From Streptomyces carminius (lineage in GTDB: Bacteria; Actinomycetota; Actinomycetes; Streptomycetales; Streptomycetaceae): a DNA stretch of 64,000 nt. The number at the start of each line of letters is the position of its first letter. Position 1 is the first letter of the stretch. Both the position numbers and the translations under genes were made by a program. Below, piece by piece: positions 53,331-64,000 of this stretch. The DNA lies in NCBI RefSeq assembly GCF_002794255.1, contig NZ_PGGW01000045.1, positions 1 through 64,000 of the forward strand, written 5' to 3'. The notes below the pieces were generated by a model, which saw only the letters and a program-made list of their open reading frames with translations, made no database searches and was not told the origin of the DNA.

Positions 53331-54425
53331 TCAGTGGGCGTAGGGCCAGCCGGCCGAGTCATGGGCCAGCAGGTTGACACCCAGCAACGCCGCGCCGTTG
53401 TCCGCGTAGTAGTGGTAGCCGAGGATGTCGCCGTCGGTGTCGGTGAACACGTCCTGGTGGCCGGGACCGTGGATGCCGCCGTGACCGGCCAGCACCTCGG
53501 TCCCGCCGCCGGAGGTCATCGCCACGCCGTCGCGGTCGCGGTACGGGCCGGTGACGTCGGTGGAGCGGCCGACCACGATCCGGTAGGTGCTGGACGCGCC
53601 CCGGCAGCACAGGTCGAACGAGACGTACAGGTAGTAGTGGGTACCGCGCCTGACGATGGTGGGGGCCTCGATCGCGCCGCCGCCGCGCCCGGCGAGGGAG
53701 TGGAAGGCGGTGCCGCTCCGCTTCCCGGTGGACGGGTCGAGCCGGATCATCTTGACACCCGACCAGAAGGAGCCGAAGGACAGCCACCAGCGGCCCCGGT
53801 CGTCCACGACGAGGTCGGGGTCGATGGCGTTGAAGTCGTCCGTCTCCCGGGACTCGACCACCAGGCCGTGGTCGGTCCAGCTGCCGGCGGCGCCGCTGGT
53901 GCTGGTCGCCAGGAAGATCGCCGAACGGTTGGAACCGAAGGTCGAGGCCGAGTAGTACAGGTGGTAGCGGCCGTTGTGGTATGAGAGGTCCGGTGCCCAC
54001 AGGTCGCGGCTGCCGTCGGTGTAGGCGGTGGTCCAGGGCGCTCCGCCGGGGAAGGCCGACCCGGCGCCGCGGAAAGCGGTGCGGTCGGTGGAGGTCTTCA
54101 GGGCGATGCCGTCGCCGGTGTGCGCGACCAGGTAGCCGCCGTCGGGCCGCTTGACGAAGGTCGGGTCGTGCACCCCGATGTCCCCGGTGACGTGGCCGGG
54201 ACCCGGGTATTCCGCGACGGTGACGGTGCCGGCCGCCGCCGGCCGCTGTCCGGCCGTGCCGACGACGGACGTCGCGGCCAGCGCGCACACCGCCAGCAGT
54301 GCTCCCACGGTCCGGCCGGTCCGGCGTCGCCGGGGGCGCGGCGCGGGGCGCGGACCCGGCCGGCCCGCGGGCGCCGCCGGTGCCGTCCTTCCGGTTGCTT
54401 CGGTCGTTCCGGTGTTGTCGTTCAC
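53331..54425 (-). CDS. Secreted GH43 endo-arabinanase
   Basis: A 364-residue secreted enzyme with an N-terminal signal (about residues 38-65, VGALLAVCALAATSVVG) after a basic Arg/Pro-rich leader. The five-bladed GH43 propeller shows the catalytic base Asp87 (GVHDPTF), the pKa-setting Asp202 (AIDPDL) and the acid Glu253 (AIEAPTI). The pattern, with DLWAPDLSYHNGRYHLYYSA and HGPGHQDVF, is that of endo-alpha-1,5-L-arabinanases, which cut arabinan inside the chain. Start GTG at 54425 with AAGGAG upstream. It belongs to the arabinose locus. Confidence 0.92.
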   Translation of the reverse strand: MNDNTGTTEATGRTAPAAPAGRPGPRPAPRPRRRRTGRTVGALLAVCALAATSVVGTAGQRPAAAGTVTVAEYPGPGHVTGDIGVHDPTFVKRPDGGYLVAHTGDGIALKTSTDRTAFRGAGSAFPGGAPWTTAYTDGSRDLWAPDLSYHNGRYHLYYSASTFGSNRSAIFLATSTSGAAGSWTDHGLVVESRETDDFNAIDPDLVVDDRGRWWLSFGSFWSGVKMIRLDPSTGKRSGTAFHSLAGRGGGAIEAPTIVRRGTHYYLYVSFDLCCRGASSTYRIVVGRSTDVTGPYRDRDGVAMTSGGGTEVLAGHGGIHGPGHQDVFTDTDGDILGYHYYADNGAALLGVNLLAHDSAGWPYAH

Positions 54426-54473
54426 CGCCGGAGTCTCCTTGTTCCGGTGTGGGGATGAGGACGGGACGGTTCC

Positions 54474-55988
54474 CTACTCGCCGGACGGCGCGGTGAGCGG
54501 GACGCCCGTCCTGACCGGGGTGCCGAAGTCGGGGGTGCCGTCGGCGTTCCAGGTGAACTTCTGAGCCCGGGTGGACCGGTTCATGTCGCAGCCGCCGCTC
54601 GCCGAGTCGTTGGCGTGGTAGACGATCCAGTCCTCGGTGCCGTCGGGGGACTTGAAGAACCCGTTGTGCCCCGGCGCGAAGACGCCGTTGGCGTCGCTGC
54701 GCTGGAACACCGGGTTCGGCGACTTGGTCCAGTGGTCCCGGTCGAGCGGATCGGTGCCGGTGAGGGTGAGCAGGCCCAGCTTGTAGTCCGGGCCCCAGCA
54801 GGCGCTGGCCGAGTAGACGAGCATGGTCCTGCCGTTGTGGTGGAGCGGTTCGGCGCCCTCGTTCACCGCACCGGTCTGCCGTTCCCACGGCAGGGTCGGC
54901 GAGCTGATGGTGCGGCGCGGGCCGCTGGGGGTCCAGGGGTTGCTCAGCGGGGTGATGGACAGGCTCTGCGTGCCGTCCATGGCGCTGCCCAGCAGGTACA
55001 GCCTGCCGTTCGTCTTCAGGATGCTCGGGTCGAGCTCCCAGGTGTTCCCCAGGTCCGCCTTGAAGCGGTACGGCCCCATCGGGTCCGTGCCCTCGCTCTC
55101 CAGCACGTGCAGCCGCTGGGTGGGGTTGTAGTCGGAGACGTTCTGCCCGGCGGTGTAGTACAGGTACCAGCGCGGGCCGTCGGGGCCGTCCAGGAGATGG
55201 AACTCCGGAGCCCACATGTTGCAGCAGCCGTTCGGCCTGCCGGACAGGTCGAACACCACGGTGTCGGGTGCGGTCGACAGGCCGGCCAGGGTGGTCGAGC
55301 GCCGCATGGTGACCGTGGAGTTCCAGGTGGTCGTGGCCAGGTAGTAGTGGCCGTCGTGGTACTGCAGCCACGGGTCGGGGCCGTTGCGCTTGACCGGGTT
55401 GGTGAACGTGCCGACGGCACCGGGGCCCGGTCTGACCAGCTGCCACTGCTGGTTGGCGCCGCCGGTGTCCGGCCACTGGATGATCTCGGCCCCGTCGTCG
55501 GTGGAGAAGTCGAGGACGTCGAGCGCCTTGCCGCTGTTGCGGTTGATCAGGCGCACATGGCCGCCGTCGGAGTCGGCCAGGCGGAACTGCTGGCCGGCGC
55601 TGTTCCGGTCGGTCTGCTGGACCAGTCCAGCCCGGTCCGCGGTGGAGCCGCCCTCGATGCCGAGGACCTTGCCCGAGTGCCGGGACCTGACCCGGTACCA
55701 GCCGTCACCGGAGTCGACGAACTGCCACTGCTGCCAGGCGCCGTCGTTGCGGGACCACTGGGTGATCCGCGCCCCGTCGCCGGTGGCCAGGTCGTACACG
55801 TCCAGCGCCTTGCCGCTGTGCCGGTTGACCAGCACGTAGGAGGCGTCGGGGTCCACCACCGCGGCCGAGGCCGTCCGCGGTACGGCGATGCCGCTCACCC
55901 CGACCAGGACGGCGGTCAGGGCGGCGGCGAGGCAGGCCCGCCACCACCGCGTGCGTAACGGTGTGCGCGGTGTTCCGCCGACTGGCAT
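54474..55988 (-). CDS. Secreted CBM13 plus GH43 exo-arabinofuranosidase-type enzyme
   Basis: A 504-residue secreted protein. Signal peptide is about residues 1-43 (VLVGVSGIAVPRTASA). A ricin-type beta-trefoil CBM13 spans 47-187 with three QxW-like repeats (YVLVNRHSGKALDV, WQQWQF, NQQWQL). The GH43 propeller runs from 195 to the end: Asp205 (NGPDPW), Asp320 (WELDPS), Glu377 (AVNEGAEPL). The DPW...NEGxE pattern fits GH43 subfamily 26 exo-arabinofuranosidases. It would release arabinose or arabinobiose from arabinan or arabinoxylan. ATG at 55988 with AAGGAG upstream. Confidence 0.9.
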   Translation of the reverse strand: MPVGGTPRTPLRTRWWRACLAAALTAVLVGVSGIAVPRTASAAVVDPDASYVLVNRHSGKALDVYDLATGDGARITQWSRNDGAWQQWQFVDSGDGWYRVRSRHSGKVLGIEGGSTADRAGLVQQTDRNSAGQQFRLADSDGGHVRLINRNSGKALDVLDFSTDDGAEIIQWPDTGGANQQWQLVRPGPGAVGTFTNPVKRNGPDPWLQYHDGHYYLATTTWNSTVTMRRSTTLAGLSTAPDTVVFDLSGRPNGCCNMWAPEFHLLDGPDGPRWYLYYTAGQNVSDYNPTQRLHVLESEGTDPMGPYRFKADLGNTWELDPSILKTNGRLYLLGSAMDGTQSLSITPLSNPWTPSGPRRTISSPTLPWERQTGAVNEGAEPLHHNGRTMLVYSASACWGPDYKLGLLTLTGTDPLDRDHWTKSPNPVFQRSDANGVFAPGHNGFFKSPDGTEDWIVYHANDSASGGCDMNRSTRAQKFTWNADGTPDFGTPVRTGVPLTAPSGE

Positions 55989-56088
55989 CGGGTGCTCCTT
56001 CCTGGGGCGGTGGCCGGGGGACGGGCCACCGCGGGGCGGGTGCCGCGCCGCCGGCGGGGACGGCGGCGCGGTCGTGCCGGGGCACCGC

Positions 56089-57336
56089 TCAGGTGCCGAC
56101 CTTCCGCTTGTTCCACACGTCGAAGCCAACCGCGGCGAGCAGCACCAGGCCCTTGATCACCTGCTGCCAGTCCGTGCCGACCCCGACGAGGTTCATGCCG
56201 TTGTTGAGCACTCCGAGGACCAGGCCCCCGATGATGGCGCCCAGGACGGTGCCGACGCCGCCGCTCATCGAGGCGCCGCCGATGAAGGCGGCCGCGATGG
56301 CCTCCAGTTCGAAGTTGATGCCCGCCTTGGGGGAGGCCGCGTTGAAACGGGCCGCGAAGACCAGGCCGGCGAGCGCCGCGAGTACCCCCATGTTCAGGAA
56401 CACCGCGAACGTGACCTTCTTGTCCTTGACCCCCGACAGCTTCGCCGCCGGCAGGTTCCCGCCGATGGCGTACACATGGCGCCCCACCACCGCGTTGCGC
56501 ATGACGTAGCTGAACCCGACCAGCAGGACGGCCAGGATGATCAGGACCACGGGGGCGCCCTTGTAGCTGGCCAGCAGGAGTGTCGCCGTCAGCACGGCGG
56601 CGATCAGCGCCGTCAGTTTCAGGGCGAACAGGCCGGCCGGGAGCGTCTGCAGGTCGAACTCCCGCTGGCGGCGCCGGTCGCGCAGCTCCTGCCACACCAC
56701 GAAGCCGATCAGCGCCAGCCCCAGGAGCAGGGTCGGGTTGTGGTAGTTGGTCGAGGGCCCGGCCTCGGGCAGGAAGCCGTTGGCGATCTTCTGCAGCCCC
56801 TCCGGGAACGGGCCCAGGGTCTGCCCCTTCAGGAAGATCTCCGTCAGACCGCGGAACAGCAGCATCCCGGCGAGCGTCACGATGAACGACGGGATGCCGA
56901 CGTAGGCGATGAAGAACCCCTGGAGGGCGCCGGCCGCGGCACCCAGCAGGAGGGTGATGCCCACCGCGAGGGGCCAGGGCAGCTGGTGCTGCACCATCAG
57001 CACCGCCGCCACGGCGCCCACCAGGGCCGTCAGCGAGCCCACCGACAGGTCGATATGCCCGGCGATGATGACGATCATCATGCCGACGGCCAGGATGAGG
57101 ATGTAGCTGTTCTGCAGCACCAGGTTGGAGACGTTGCGCGGCAGCAGCAGGTCGCCGCCCGTCCAGACCTGGAACAGGACAACGATCAGACCGAGGGCGA
57201 ACAGCATCCCGTACTGGCGCATGTTGCGCCGGGCGCCCTCCAGCAGGGCGCGTACCACCGGCGATCCGGTGCGGGAGTCCCGGGCGTCGCCCGGGGGCGC
57301 CGGGGCGGCCGGATCGGTGGTCAGGTCGGTGCTCAT
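56089..57336 (-). CDS. mmsB: Monosaccharide ABC transporter permease (MmsB/XylH type)
   Basis: A 415-residue permease with about ten transmembrane helices. The BPD_transp_2 signatures are [55 protein letters not shown], and near the end [20 protein letters not shown]. This is the sugar-permease type of XylH/MmsB with a large central loop. Its ATG (57336) overlaps the ATPase stop (ATGA). Together with the ATPase and ChvE-like protein it would import L-arabinose and related sugars. Confidence 0.92.
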   Translation of the reverse strand: MSTDLTTDPAAPAPPGDARDSRTGSPVVRALLEGARRNMRQYGMLFALGLIVVLFQVWTGGDLLLPRNVSNLVLQNSYILILAVGMMIVIIAGHIDLSVGSLTALVGAVAAVLMVQHQLPWPLAVGITLLLGAAAGALQGFFIAYVGIPSFIVTLAGMLLFRGLTEIFLKGQTLGPFPEGLQKIANGFLPEAGPSTNYHNPTLLLGLALIGFVVWQELRDRRRQREFDLQTLPAGLFALKLTALIAAVLTATLLLASYKGAPVVLIILAVLLVGFSYVMRNAVVGRHVYAIGGNLPAAKLSGVKDKKVTFAVFLNMGVLAALAGLVFAARFNAASPKAGINFELEAIAAAFIGGASMSGGVGTVLGAIIGGLVLGVLNNGMNLVGVGTDWQQVIKGLVLLAAVGFDVWNKRKVGT

Positions 57337-58973
57337 GCCTGGTGTCCTTTGTCGCCGGTGTGACCGGGCGCGCCGGTGGCGGCGGTCGCCGGTGCGGAAG
57401 GGGTCTGCGTCATGTGCCGCATCAGCACCTCCTGGGTGGCGTCCGCGCGCCCCACCTCTCCGGTGAGCCGCCCGGCGGCCATGGTGTAGATGCGGTCGCA
57501 CATGCCGAGCAGTTCGGGCAGCTCGGAGGAGATGAAGAGGATGGCCTTGCCCTCGGCGGCGAGCCGGTCGATCACGGTGTAGATCTCGAACTTCGCGCCG
57601 ATGTCGATGCCGCGGGTGGGCTCGTCCAGGATCAGCACGTCCGGACCGGCCAGGATCCACTTGCTGAGGACGACCTTCTGCTGGTTGCCGCCGGAGAGGC
57701 GGCCGACCTTCTCGAAGACGTGGGGGGCCTTGATGTTCATGGTCCGGCGGTACCGTTCGGCCACCCGCCGTTCCTCGTGTTCGTCGACCACTCCGCGCCG
57801 GGCGAGCCGGCCCAGGGAGGTGAGCGAGATGTTCCGGCTGATGGAGTCGCCGAGGTTCAGGCCGTAGTGCTTGCGGTCCTCGGTGACGTAGGCGATCTTG
57901 TTGGCGACCGCCTCGGGAACGGTGCGGGTGCGGATCTCCCGCCCGTCCTTGTGCACGGTGCCCCGCGCGTACCGGCCGTAGGAGCGGCCGAAGACGCTCA
58001 TCGCCAGTTCGGTGCGGCCGGCACCCATCAGCCCCGCGATGCCGACGATCTCCCCCCGGCGGACGGTGAGCGACACCCCGTCCACGACCTTGCGGTGCTG
58101 GTCGACGGGGTGGTGCACGGTCCAGTCGCGGATCTCCAGCGCGGGCTCCGCCACGGCGGGGCCCGCGTACGGCGTGCGGTCGGGGAAGCGGCTGTCCAGG
58201 TCGCGCCCCACCATTCCGCGGATGACGCGCTCCTCGGTGGTCTCCGGCGCCCTGACGTCCAGCGTCTCGATGGAACGCCCGTCGCGCAGGATGGTGACGG
58301 AGTCGGCCACCTGGGCGATCTCGTTCAGCTTGTGCGAGATGATGATCGAGGTGATCCCCTGGTGCCTCAGCCCCTGGATCAGCCGGATCAGCTTCGCGCT
58401 GTCCTCGTCGTTGAGCGCCGCGGTGGGCTCGTCGAGGATGAGCAGCCTGACGTCCTTCGCCAGGGCCTTCGCGATCTCCACGAGCTGCTGCTTGCCCACC
58501 CCGATGTCGGCGACCCTGGTCTCCGGGTGCTCGTCGAGCCCCACCCGCCCGAGCAGTTCGGCGGCCCTGCGCAGTGCCTCGCGCCAGTCGATGACGCCGC
58601 GCCGGGACGGCTCGTTGCCGAGGAAGATGTTCTCGGCGATGGACAGCTGGGGGACGAGCGCGAGTTCCTGGTGGATGATGACGATGCCACGCCGTTCGCT
58701 GGCGCGGATGTCCCGGAAGCGGCACGGTTCGCCCTCGAAGAGGATCTCGCCCTCGTACGTCCCGTACGGGTGCACACCGGAGAGGACCTTCACCAGGGTC
58801 GACTTGCCCGCGCCGTTCTCCCCGCACAGTGCGTGGACCTCGCCGCGCCGCACGGAGAGCGTCACGTCGGACAGCGCCCTGACCCCGGGGAAGGTCTTGA
58901 CGATGGACCGCATCTCCAGGACGGTGCCGGCCGCGGGGCCCGCCTCGCGGCGGGCCCCCGGGGTGGAGGTCAC
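57333..58973 (-). CDS. mmsA: Monosaccharide ABC transporter ATPase (MmsA/AraG type)
   Basis: A 546-residue duplicated ABC ATPase. Half 1: Walker [17 protein letters not shown], signature [13 protein letters not shown], Walker [14 protein letters not shown]. Half 2: degenerate Walker [17 protein letters not shown], signature [14 protein letters not shown], Walker [16 protein letters not shown] degenerate second Walker A is normal for monosaccharide importers of this family. The start is GTG at 58973, sharing GTGA with the stop of the binding-protein gene. It powers the permease encoded next. Confidence 0.94.
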   Translation of the reverse strand: MTSTPGARREAGPAAGTVLEMRSIVKTFPGVRALSDVTLSVRRGEVHALCGENGAGKSTLVKVLSGVHPYGTYEGEILFEGEPCRFRDIRASERRGIVIIHQELALVPQLSIAENIFLGNEPSRRGVIDWREALRRAAELLGRVGLDEHPETRVADIGVGKQQLVEIAKALAKDVRLLILDEPTAALNDEDSAKLIRLIQGLRHQGITSIIISHKLNEIAQVADSVTILRDGRSIETLDVRAPETTEERVIRGMVGRDLDSRFPDRTPYAGPAVAEPALEIRDWTVHHPVDQHRKVVDGVSLTVRRGEIVGIAGLMGAGRTELAMSVFGRSYGRYARGTVHKDGREIRTRTVPEAVANKIAYVTEDRKHYGLNLGDSISRNISLTSLGRLARRGVVDEHEERRVAERYRRTMNIKAPHVFEKVGRLSGGNQQKVVLSKWILAGPDVLILDEPTRGIDIGAKFEIYTVIDRLAAEGKAILFISSELPELLGMCDRIYTMAAGRLTGEVGRADATQEVLMRHMTQTPSAPATAATGAPGHTGDKGHQA

Positions 58974-60082
58974 TTGAGCTCCCCGGCGTCGATGTAGCCG
59001 GAGTCGACCAGGACCTCCCGGTAGTTCGACTTGTCCACGCTGACCGGGTCGAGCAGGTAGGCGGGGACGACCTTCTCGCCGTTGTCGTACGTCTTGTCGT
59101 CGTTGATTTCGGGCTTCTCGTCGCCGAGGACGGCGGCGACCATGTCCGCGGCGACCTTGGCCAGGGCGCGCGTGTCCTTGTAGACCGTCTGCGTCTGCTC
59201 TCCGGCGATGATCGACTTCACGGAGGCGACCTCCGCGTCCTGGCCCGTGACGATCGGCAGGGGCTTGGCGGCGCTCCCGTAGTCGTCCGACTTGAGGGCC
59301 GACAGGATGCCGATGGAGATGCCGTCGTAGGGCGACAGGACGGCGTCCACCCGGGCCTTGGAGTAGGTGGAGGTCAGCAGGTCGTCCATGCGCTTCTGGG
59401 CCGTTCCGCCGTCCCAGCGCAGGGTCGTGACCTGGTTGAGGGCGGTCTGCCCGGACCGGACGACGAGCTGCCCCTTGTCGAGGTGGGGCTTGAGGACCTT
59501 CATCGCCCCGTTGAAGAAGTACTTGGTGTTGTTGTCGTCGTTGGAGCCGGCGAACAGCTCGATGTTGAAGGGCCCCTTCTCCGAGCCGTCCTTCAGGCCG
59601 AGCTTGTCGACGATGTACGTGGCCTGGAGCTCGCCGACCTTCTCGTTGTCGAAGGAGGCGTAGTAGTCCACATGGGGAGAGCCCAGGATGAGCCGGTCGT
59701 AGGAGATCACCGGGATGTCGGCGTCCGCGGCCTGCTGGAGGACGTTGGAGAGCGCCTCGCCGTTGATGGCGGCCACGACCAGCGCGTCGACCCCCTGGGT
59801 GATCATGTTCTCGATCTGGGAAACCTGCTGGTCGGGGTCGTCCTCGCCGTACTGCAGGGTGCTGCGGTAACCGGCCTTCTTCAGGGCCTCCGTCATGTTC
59901 CGGCCGTCGGCGATCCAGCGCTCGGAGGACTTGGTCGGCATGGCGATGCCGATGGTGAGGTCCTCCTTGTCCTCCGTCTCCTTGCTCCCTCCCTCGCCGC
60001 TCTGTCCGCAGGCGGTGAGGAGGAGCATGGCGCAACTGGCGGTCACGGCCAGAGCGGCGGATACGGCTCGGCTGTTCTTCAT
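58970..60082 (-). CDS. chvE: Sugar-binding lipoprotein (ChvE type)
   Basis: A 370-residue periplasmic-type binding protein anchored by a lipobox ([11 protein letters not shown]). The mature part [20 protein letters not shown] and [20 protein letters not shown] is characteristic of ChvE/MmsE-type multiple-monosaccharide binding proteins, which bind arabinose, xylose and galactose. It is the first gene of the transport operon, ATG at 60082. A LacI-type palindrome at 60214 lies upstream of it. Confidence 0.92.
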   Translation of the reverse strand: MKNSRAVSAALAVTASCAMLLLTACGQSGEGGSKETEDKEDLTIGIAMPTKSSERWIADGRNMTEALKKAGYRSTLQYGEDDPDQQVSQIENMITQGVDALVVAAINGEALSNVLQQAADADIPVISYDRLILGSPHVDYYASFDNEKVGELQATYIVDKLGLKDGSEKGPFNIELFAGSNDDNNTKYFFNGAMKVLKPHLDKGQLVVRSGQTALNQVTTLRWDGGTAQKRMDDLLTSTYSKARVDAVLSPYDGISIGILSALKSDDYGSAAKPLPIVTGQDAEVASVKSIIAGEQTQTVYKDTRALAKVAADMVAAVLGDEKPEINDDKTYDNGEKVVPAYLLDPVSVDKSNYREVLVDSGYIDAGELK

Positions 60083-60213
60083 GGTCTTTCCCTGCCATCT
60101 CGTCCGTGGGGAGGCGGCTCTGCACGGTTCGAGCCCCTGCGCGAGCGGGGTTGCGCCGGTGGAGAACCGTGTCCGCACGGCCGACCGGAAGCGGCCAGCC
60201 TGCCGGAAAGATT

Positions 60214-60225
60214 GTTAGCGCTAAC
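60214..60225. promoter_or_regulatory. LacI-type operator on the transporter side
   Basis: GTTAGCGCTAAC, a perfect 12-bp palindrome with a central CG, within TTGTTAGCGCTAACTTG. Confidence 0.8.
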
Positions 60226-60657
60226 TTGTGGCCACAGCAAGAGGCGGTACACGTTTTCCCGCGCTTTCCCGCGTTTTCCCACATCGGCACACACCCGCGA
60301 ACCACGCGACAGAGGGCGGCGGCACGCCCCGCGGGGTCCGGACCCGGCACGCCCGCCCTCACCGGGGGCCACCCCGCGGGCGGCGCCGCACGGCGAAGAG
60401 CGTCCGCCCTCCCCGGTCCGGACGCGGTGCGGCCGGACCGGAGCCGTCGGCCGTCCCCACCCGGGAAACCGGGAGCACCACCGGGTCCGGCATCCCGCTC
60501 CCGCGGCGGCACGCCGGACGAGGACGCCGGCACCGGGGCGACACCCCGACCGCACCACCCGCACCGGCTCCGCCCCTCCCGCGATCACGGCGTCGGCCGC
60601 CCGCCCGGGACGGCTCCCCTTTCCGGCGAAACCGCACGCGACTCTTGTCCAATCGCC

Positions 60658-60673
60658 TTGTTATCGCTAACAA
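60658..60673. promoter_or_regulatory. LacI-type operator on the araB side
   Basis: TTGTTATCGCTAACAA: same palindrome as 60214 with one mismatched pair, 79 bases before the araB start codon. Confidence 0.8.
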
Positions 60674-60751
60674 TTTGCCGGAGCGGTCAGCTGTTCTCCC
60701 TGGCCACCCACCCCGCTGCTCCTGATGGAGACCTGACGAGAGACCCACACC

Positions 60752-62458
60752 GTGACCACACATGCCCCTGACGGCACCCTCGACCGCACCCACCCCGAGG
60801 CCTGCACGGTCGGAGTCGACTTCGGCACCCTCTCCGGCCGCGCCGTCGTCGTCCGGGTCCGTGACGGCGCCGAACTCGGGTCGGCGGTCCACGACTACCG
60901 CCATGCCGTCATCGAGGAACGTCTTCCCTCCACCGGCGCTCCGCTGCCGCCCGACTGGGCTCTGCAGCATCCCGCGGACTGGCGTGAGGTGCTGCGTACC
61001 GCCGTCCCCGCGGCGGTCGCCGACGCCGGGGTCGATCCCGGCCTGATCATCGGCATCGCCACGGACTTCACCGCCTGCACCGTGCTCCCGACCACCTCCG
61101 ACGGCACCCCGCTGGCCGAGACGGAGCAGTGGGCGGCCCGTCCGCACGCCTGGCCCAAGTTGTGGAAGCACCACGCCGCCCAGGACCAGGCCGACCGCAT
61201 CAACGCCCTCGCCCACGCCCGCGGCGAGAAGTGGATCACCCGGTACGGCGGCAGGATCTCGTCCGAGTGGCAGTACGCGAAGGCCCTGCAGGTCCTGGAG
61301 GAGGATCCCGAGCTCTACGCCGCCTGCTCCCGCTGGATCGAGGCCGCCGACTGGATCGTGTGGCAGCTGACCGGCAGCGAGTCGCGCAACACCTGCACCG
61401 CCGGCTACAAGGGCATCCACCAGGACGGCACCTACCCCTCCACCGGCTTCCTGGCCCGACTGCACCCCGGCTTCGCCGACTTCGCCGCCACCCGTCTGGA
61501 GCACCCGCTGTCCCCGCTGGGCTCCCGGGTCGGCGGGCTGAGCCCGCGGGCGGCCGCCTGGACCGGGCTGCGCGAGGGCACGGCGGTCGCCGCCGGCAAC
61601 GTGGACGCCCATGTCACCGCGCCCGCGGCCGGCGCCGTCGAGAACGGGCGGCTGCTGGCCATCATGGGCACCTCGACCTGCCACGTCCTCAACGGCCCCG
61701 CCCTCTGCGAGGTCCCGGGCATCTGCGGCGTCGTCGACGGCGGCATCGTCGAGGGCGCCTACGGATACGAGGCCGGCCAGAGCGGGGTCGGCGACATCTT
61801 CGCTTGGTGGCTGCGGCAGGGCGTCCCCGAGGACTACCGCGCCGAGGCCGAGGCCGCGGGCGAGGACCTGCACGAACTGCTGACCCGCAGGAGCGCCGCC
61901 CAGCCCGTCGGCGCACACGGCCTGGTCGCCCTGGACTGGATGAACGGCAACCGCTCCACGCTGGTCGACCACCACCTGTCCGGTGTCATCGCCGGCCTCA
62001 CCCTCGACACCCGTCCCGAGGACGTCTACCGGGCCCTGCTGGAGTCCACCGCCTACGGCACACGCGTGATCGTCGAGGCGTTCGAGAGCGGCGGTGTCCC
62101 GGTCGAGGAGTTCATCGTGGCCGGCGGCCTGAAGAAGAACCCCCTGCTCATGCAGATCTACGCCGACGTGCTCCGCCGCCCCGTCTCCCTGGCCACCTCC
62201 GAGCAGGGGCCGGCGCTCGGCTCCGCCATCCACGCCGCCGTCGCCGCGGGCGCCCACCCCGACGTACGGTCCGCCGCCGCCGCCATGGGCAGTGTCCGGC
62301 GCCACGCGTACGTGCCCGACCCCGGCCGGGCCGATGCCTACGACGCGCTCTTCGCCGAGTACCGCCTCCTGCACGACCGCTTCGGCACCGGCACCGACCT
62401 CCTGCTGCACCGCCTGCGCCGCATCCGCAACGCCGCGCGTACGGCTGCCGCCCGCTGA
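60752..62458 (+). CDS. araB: L-ribulokinase
   Basis: A 568-residue FGGY-family kinase that phosphorylates L-ribulose to L-ribulose 5-phosphate. Signatures are [20 protein letters not shown] (ATP phosphate-1 region), [16 protein letters not shown], the substrate stretch [37 protein letters not shown], and [19 protein letters not shown]. Start GTG at 60752. araA follows 65 bases downstream; in many actinomycetes araD stands between them but here it does not. Confidence 0.95.
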   Translation: MTTHAPDGTLDRTHPEACTVGVDFGTLSGRAVVVRVRDGAELGSAVHDYRHAVIEERLPSTGAPLPPDWALQHPADWREVLRTAVPAAVADAGVDPGLIIGIATDFTACTVLPTTSDGTPLAETEQWAARPHAWPKLWKHHAAQDQADRINALAHARGEKWITRYGGRISSEWQYAKALQVLEEDPELYAACSRWIEAADWIVWQLTGSESRNTCTAGYKGIHQDGTYPSTGFLARLHPGFADFAATRLEHPLSPLGSRVGGLSPRAAAWTGLREGTAVAAGNVDAHVTAPAAGAVENGRLLAIMGTSTCHVLNGPALCEVPGICGVVDGGIVEGAYGYEAGQSGVGDIFAWWLRQGVPEDYRAEAEAAGEDLHELLTRRSAAQPVGAHGLVALDWMNGNRSTLVDHHLSGVIAGLTLDTRPEDVYRALLESTAYGTRVIVEAFESGGVPVEEFIVAGGLKKNPLLMQIYADVLRRPVSLATSEQGPALGSAIHAAVAAGAHPDVRSAAAAMGSVRRHAYVPDPGRADAYDALFAEYRLLHDRFGTGTDLLLHRLRRIRNAARTAAAR

Positions 62459-62523
62459 ACCGTCCCCGTCCACGCACTCCCCCGTCTCCGCCCCACCCGT
62501 CCCGTTCGAGGAGCACGTCCGAC

Positions 62524-64000
62524 ATGGCCATCGACCAGCCCGACCACGAGATCTGGTTCCTCACCGGCAGCCAGGCCCTCTACGGCGACGAGACCCTGGC
62601 GCAGGTCGCCGAGCAGTCGCGGAACATCTGCGGCCTCCTGGGGGACCAGCCGCAGATGCCGGTGCGCCTCGTGTGGAAGCCCGTGCTCACCGACTCCGCC
62701 GCCATCCGCAGGGTCTGCCTCGACGCCAACGCCGACGACCGCTGCATCGGCCTGATCGCGTGGATGCACACCTTCTCCCCGGCCAAGATGTGGATCTCCG
62801 GCCTGGACGCGCTGCGGAAACCGCTGCTGCACCTGCACACCCAGGCCAACCGCCAACTGCCCTGGGCCACCATCGACATGGACTTCATGAACCTGAACCA
62901 GGCCGCCCACGGCGACCGCGAGTTCGGCTTCGTCCAGACGCGGCTCGGTGTCCCCCGCAAGACCGTCGCCGGCCACGTCTCCTCCCCGGAGGTCGTCCAC
63001 CGCGTCGCCGCCTGGGCGCGGGCCGCCACCGGCCGCGCCGAGCTGGCCGGCCTGAGACTCGCACGGTTCGGCGACAACATGCGCGACGTGGCCGTCACCG
63101 AGGGGGACAAGGTCGAGGCCCAGCTGCGGTTCGGCGTCTCGGTCAACACCTACGGCGTCAACGACCTCGTCGCGGCGGTCGACTCCGCCGACGAGGACAC
63201 GGTCACCACGCTGGTCAAGGAGTACCTGGAGCTCTACCGCCTCGTGCCCGAACTGCGGCCGGGTGGTGAGCGCCACGCCTCCCTGCGGTACGCCGCCCGG
63301 ATCGAGGCCGGGCTGCGCGCCTTCCTCACCGAGGGCGGTTTCCACGCCTTCACCACCAACTTCGAGGACCTCGGCGGCCTGCGGCAACTGCCCGGCCTCG
63401 CCGTCCAGCGCCTCATGGCGGACGGCTACGGCTTCGGCGGCGAGGGCGACTGGAAGACCTCCGTCCTGCTGCGCACGTTCAAGGCGATGGGGCAGGGCCT
63501 GCCCGGCGGCGCCTCCTTCATGGAGGACTACACCTACGACCTCACCCCCGGCCAGGAGCTCGTCCTGGGGGCCCACATGCTGGAGGTCTGTCCCTCCATC
63601 GCGTCCGCGACCCCCTCCTGCGAGATCCATCCGCTCAGCATCGGCGGGCGTGAGGACCCCGTGCGTCTCGTCTTCGACGCCTCCCCCGGGCCGGCCGTCG
63701 TCGTCGGCCTGGCCGACATGGGAGACCGCTTCCGGCTCGTCGCCAACCGCATCGACGTCGTCGCCCCGCCCGAACCGCTGCCCAGGCTGCCGGTGGCCCG
63801 TGCGGTCTGGCGCCCCCACCCGGACCTGCGCACCTCCACCGAGGCCTGGCTGACCGCCGGAGCACCGCACCACACCGTCCTGACCACGGCACTGGGCGAG
63901 GAGGAGATCGAGGACCTCGCGGAGATGCTGGGCACCGAACTCGCCGTCATCGACGGCGACACCACCATCCGCCGGTTCACCCGGGAGCTGCGCTGGAACC
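62524..64000 (+). CDS. araA: L-arabinose isomerase, cut by the window end
   Basis: At least 492 residues of a protein of about 500; the frame is still open at 64000. It interconverts L-arabinose and L-ribulose using Mn. Signatures include [13 protein letters not shown] at the N-terminus, [29 protein letters not shown], and [12 protein letters not shown]; Glu and His residues in these blocks form the metal site. GAGGAGCAC precedes the ATG at 62524. Second gene of the araB operon. Confidence 0.96.
   Translation, partial: MAIDQPDHEIWFLTGSQALYGDETLAQVAEQSRNICGLLGDQPQMPVRLVWKPVLTDSAAIRRVCLDANADDRCIGLIAWMHTFSPAKMWISGLDALRKPLLHLHTQANRQLPWATIDMDFMNLNQAAHGDREFGFVQTRLGVPRKTVAGHVSSPEVVHRVAAWARAATGRAELAGLRLARFGDNMRDVAVTEGDKVEAQLRFGVSVNTYGVNDLVAAVDSADEDTVTTLVKEYLELYRLVPELRPGGERHASLRYAARIEAGLRAFLTEGGFHAFTTNFEDLGGLRQLPGLAVQRLMADGYGFGGEGDWKTSVLLRTFKAMGQGLPGGASFMEDYTYDLTPGQELVLGAHMLEVCPSIASATPSCEIHPLSIGGREDPVRLVFDASPGPAVVVGLADMGDRFRLVANRIDVVAPPEPLPRLPVARAVWRPHPDLRTSTEAWLTAGAPHHTVLTTALGEEEIEDLAEMLGTELAVIDGDTTIRRFTRELRWN

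Larger units (their letters stand above)
60083..60751. other. Divergent control region of the arabinose locus
   Basis: About 670 bases between divergent chvE and araB. It contains a LacI-type palindrome near each gene. No gene is supported in the middle; open frames there lack motifs. Confidence 0.6.

Overview
The window looks like part of a linear Streptomyces replicon. Base composition is very high in GC with strong G/C at third codon positions. Other signs are a Tap-like/Tpg-like telomere replication pair, a CebR-type operator before an AA10 lytic polysaccharide monooxygenase (LPMO), ECF42, DUF4097 and cory-CC-star genes, and many decayed transposases. The mixture of accessory genes, broken genes and IS scars fits a chromosome arm or a large linear plasmid rather than the conserved core. 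No rRNA, tRNA or CRISPR array was recognised.

Layout. 0-5 kb: a methyltransferase, the tap-tpg-like pair with phased 11-bp repeats upstream of it, and IS256 debris including two head-to-head left ends. 4.5-8 kb: a GbsR/MarR-type regulator divergent from a DUF4097-ABC exporter operon. 8-11 kb: a methyl-cycle cassette (SAH hydrolase, metF and only the C-terminal end of metH) fused to WD40 debris. 11-16 kb: transposase and sigma-factor scars, an esterase/TetR pair with twin operators, a P-loop kinase, and an IS256 element with two frameshifts. 16-21 kb: a DUF6493/SWIM zinc finger pair between IS remnants. 21-23 kb: a secreted RTX-repeat protein and the LPMO. 23.8-25.5 kb: DGPF protein plus ECF42 sigma factor. 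26-29 kb: cstA, cory-CC-star and ArsA-like ATPase, an overlapping operon.

29-43 kb is a patchwork of an I36-type inhibitor, truncated AlkZ-like and VOC genes, an aldo/keto reductase, WYL regulators, DinB/methyltransferase/hydrolase genes, an intact VOC plus AlkZ-like pair, a YheO/DauR-type regulator with a serine/threonine dehydratase, and a DUF2975/HTH pair. 43.7-48.6 kb is a tightly coupled biosynthetic operon: UbiA prenyltransferase, FAD oxidoreductase, type III polyketide synthase, ICMT-like methyltransferase and a second FAD oxidoreductase. It plausibly makes a membrane phenolic lipid or meroterpenoid.

49.6-52.7 kb: katG divergent from a Fur-family regulator, with GTCCA/TGGAC dyads between them. 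52.8-64 kb: an L-arabinan/L-arabinose locus. It holds a broken GH62, two secreted GH43 enzymes, an MmsAB-ChvE type sugar ABC transporter, and on the other strand araB and araA, the latter cut by the window end. Two matching LacI-type palindromes flank the divergent promoter region. The secreted enzymes would release arabinose, the transporter import it, and AraA/AraB channel it to ribulose 5-phosphate; an araD gene is not in view.
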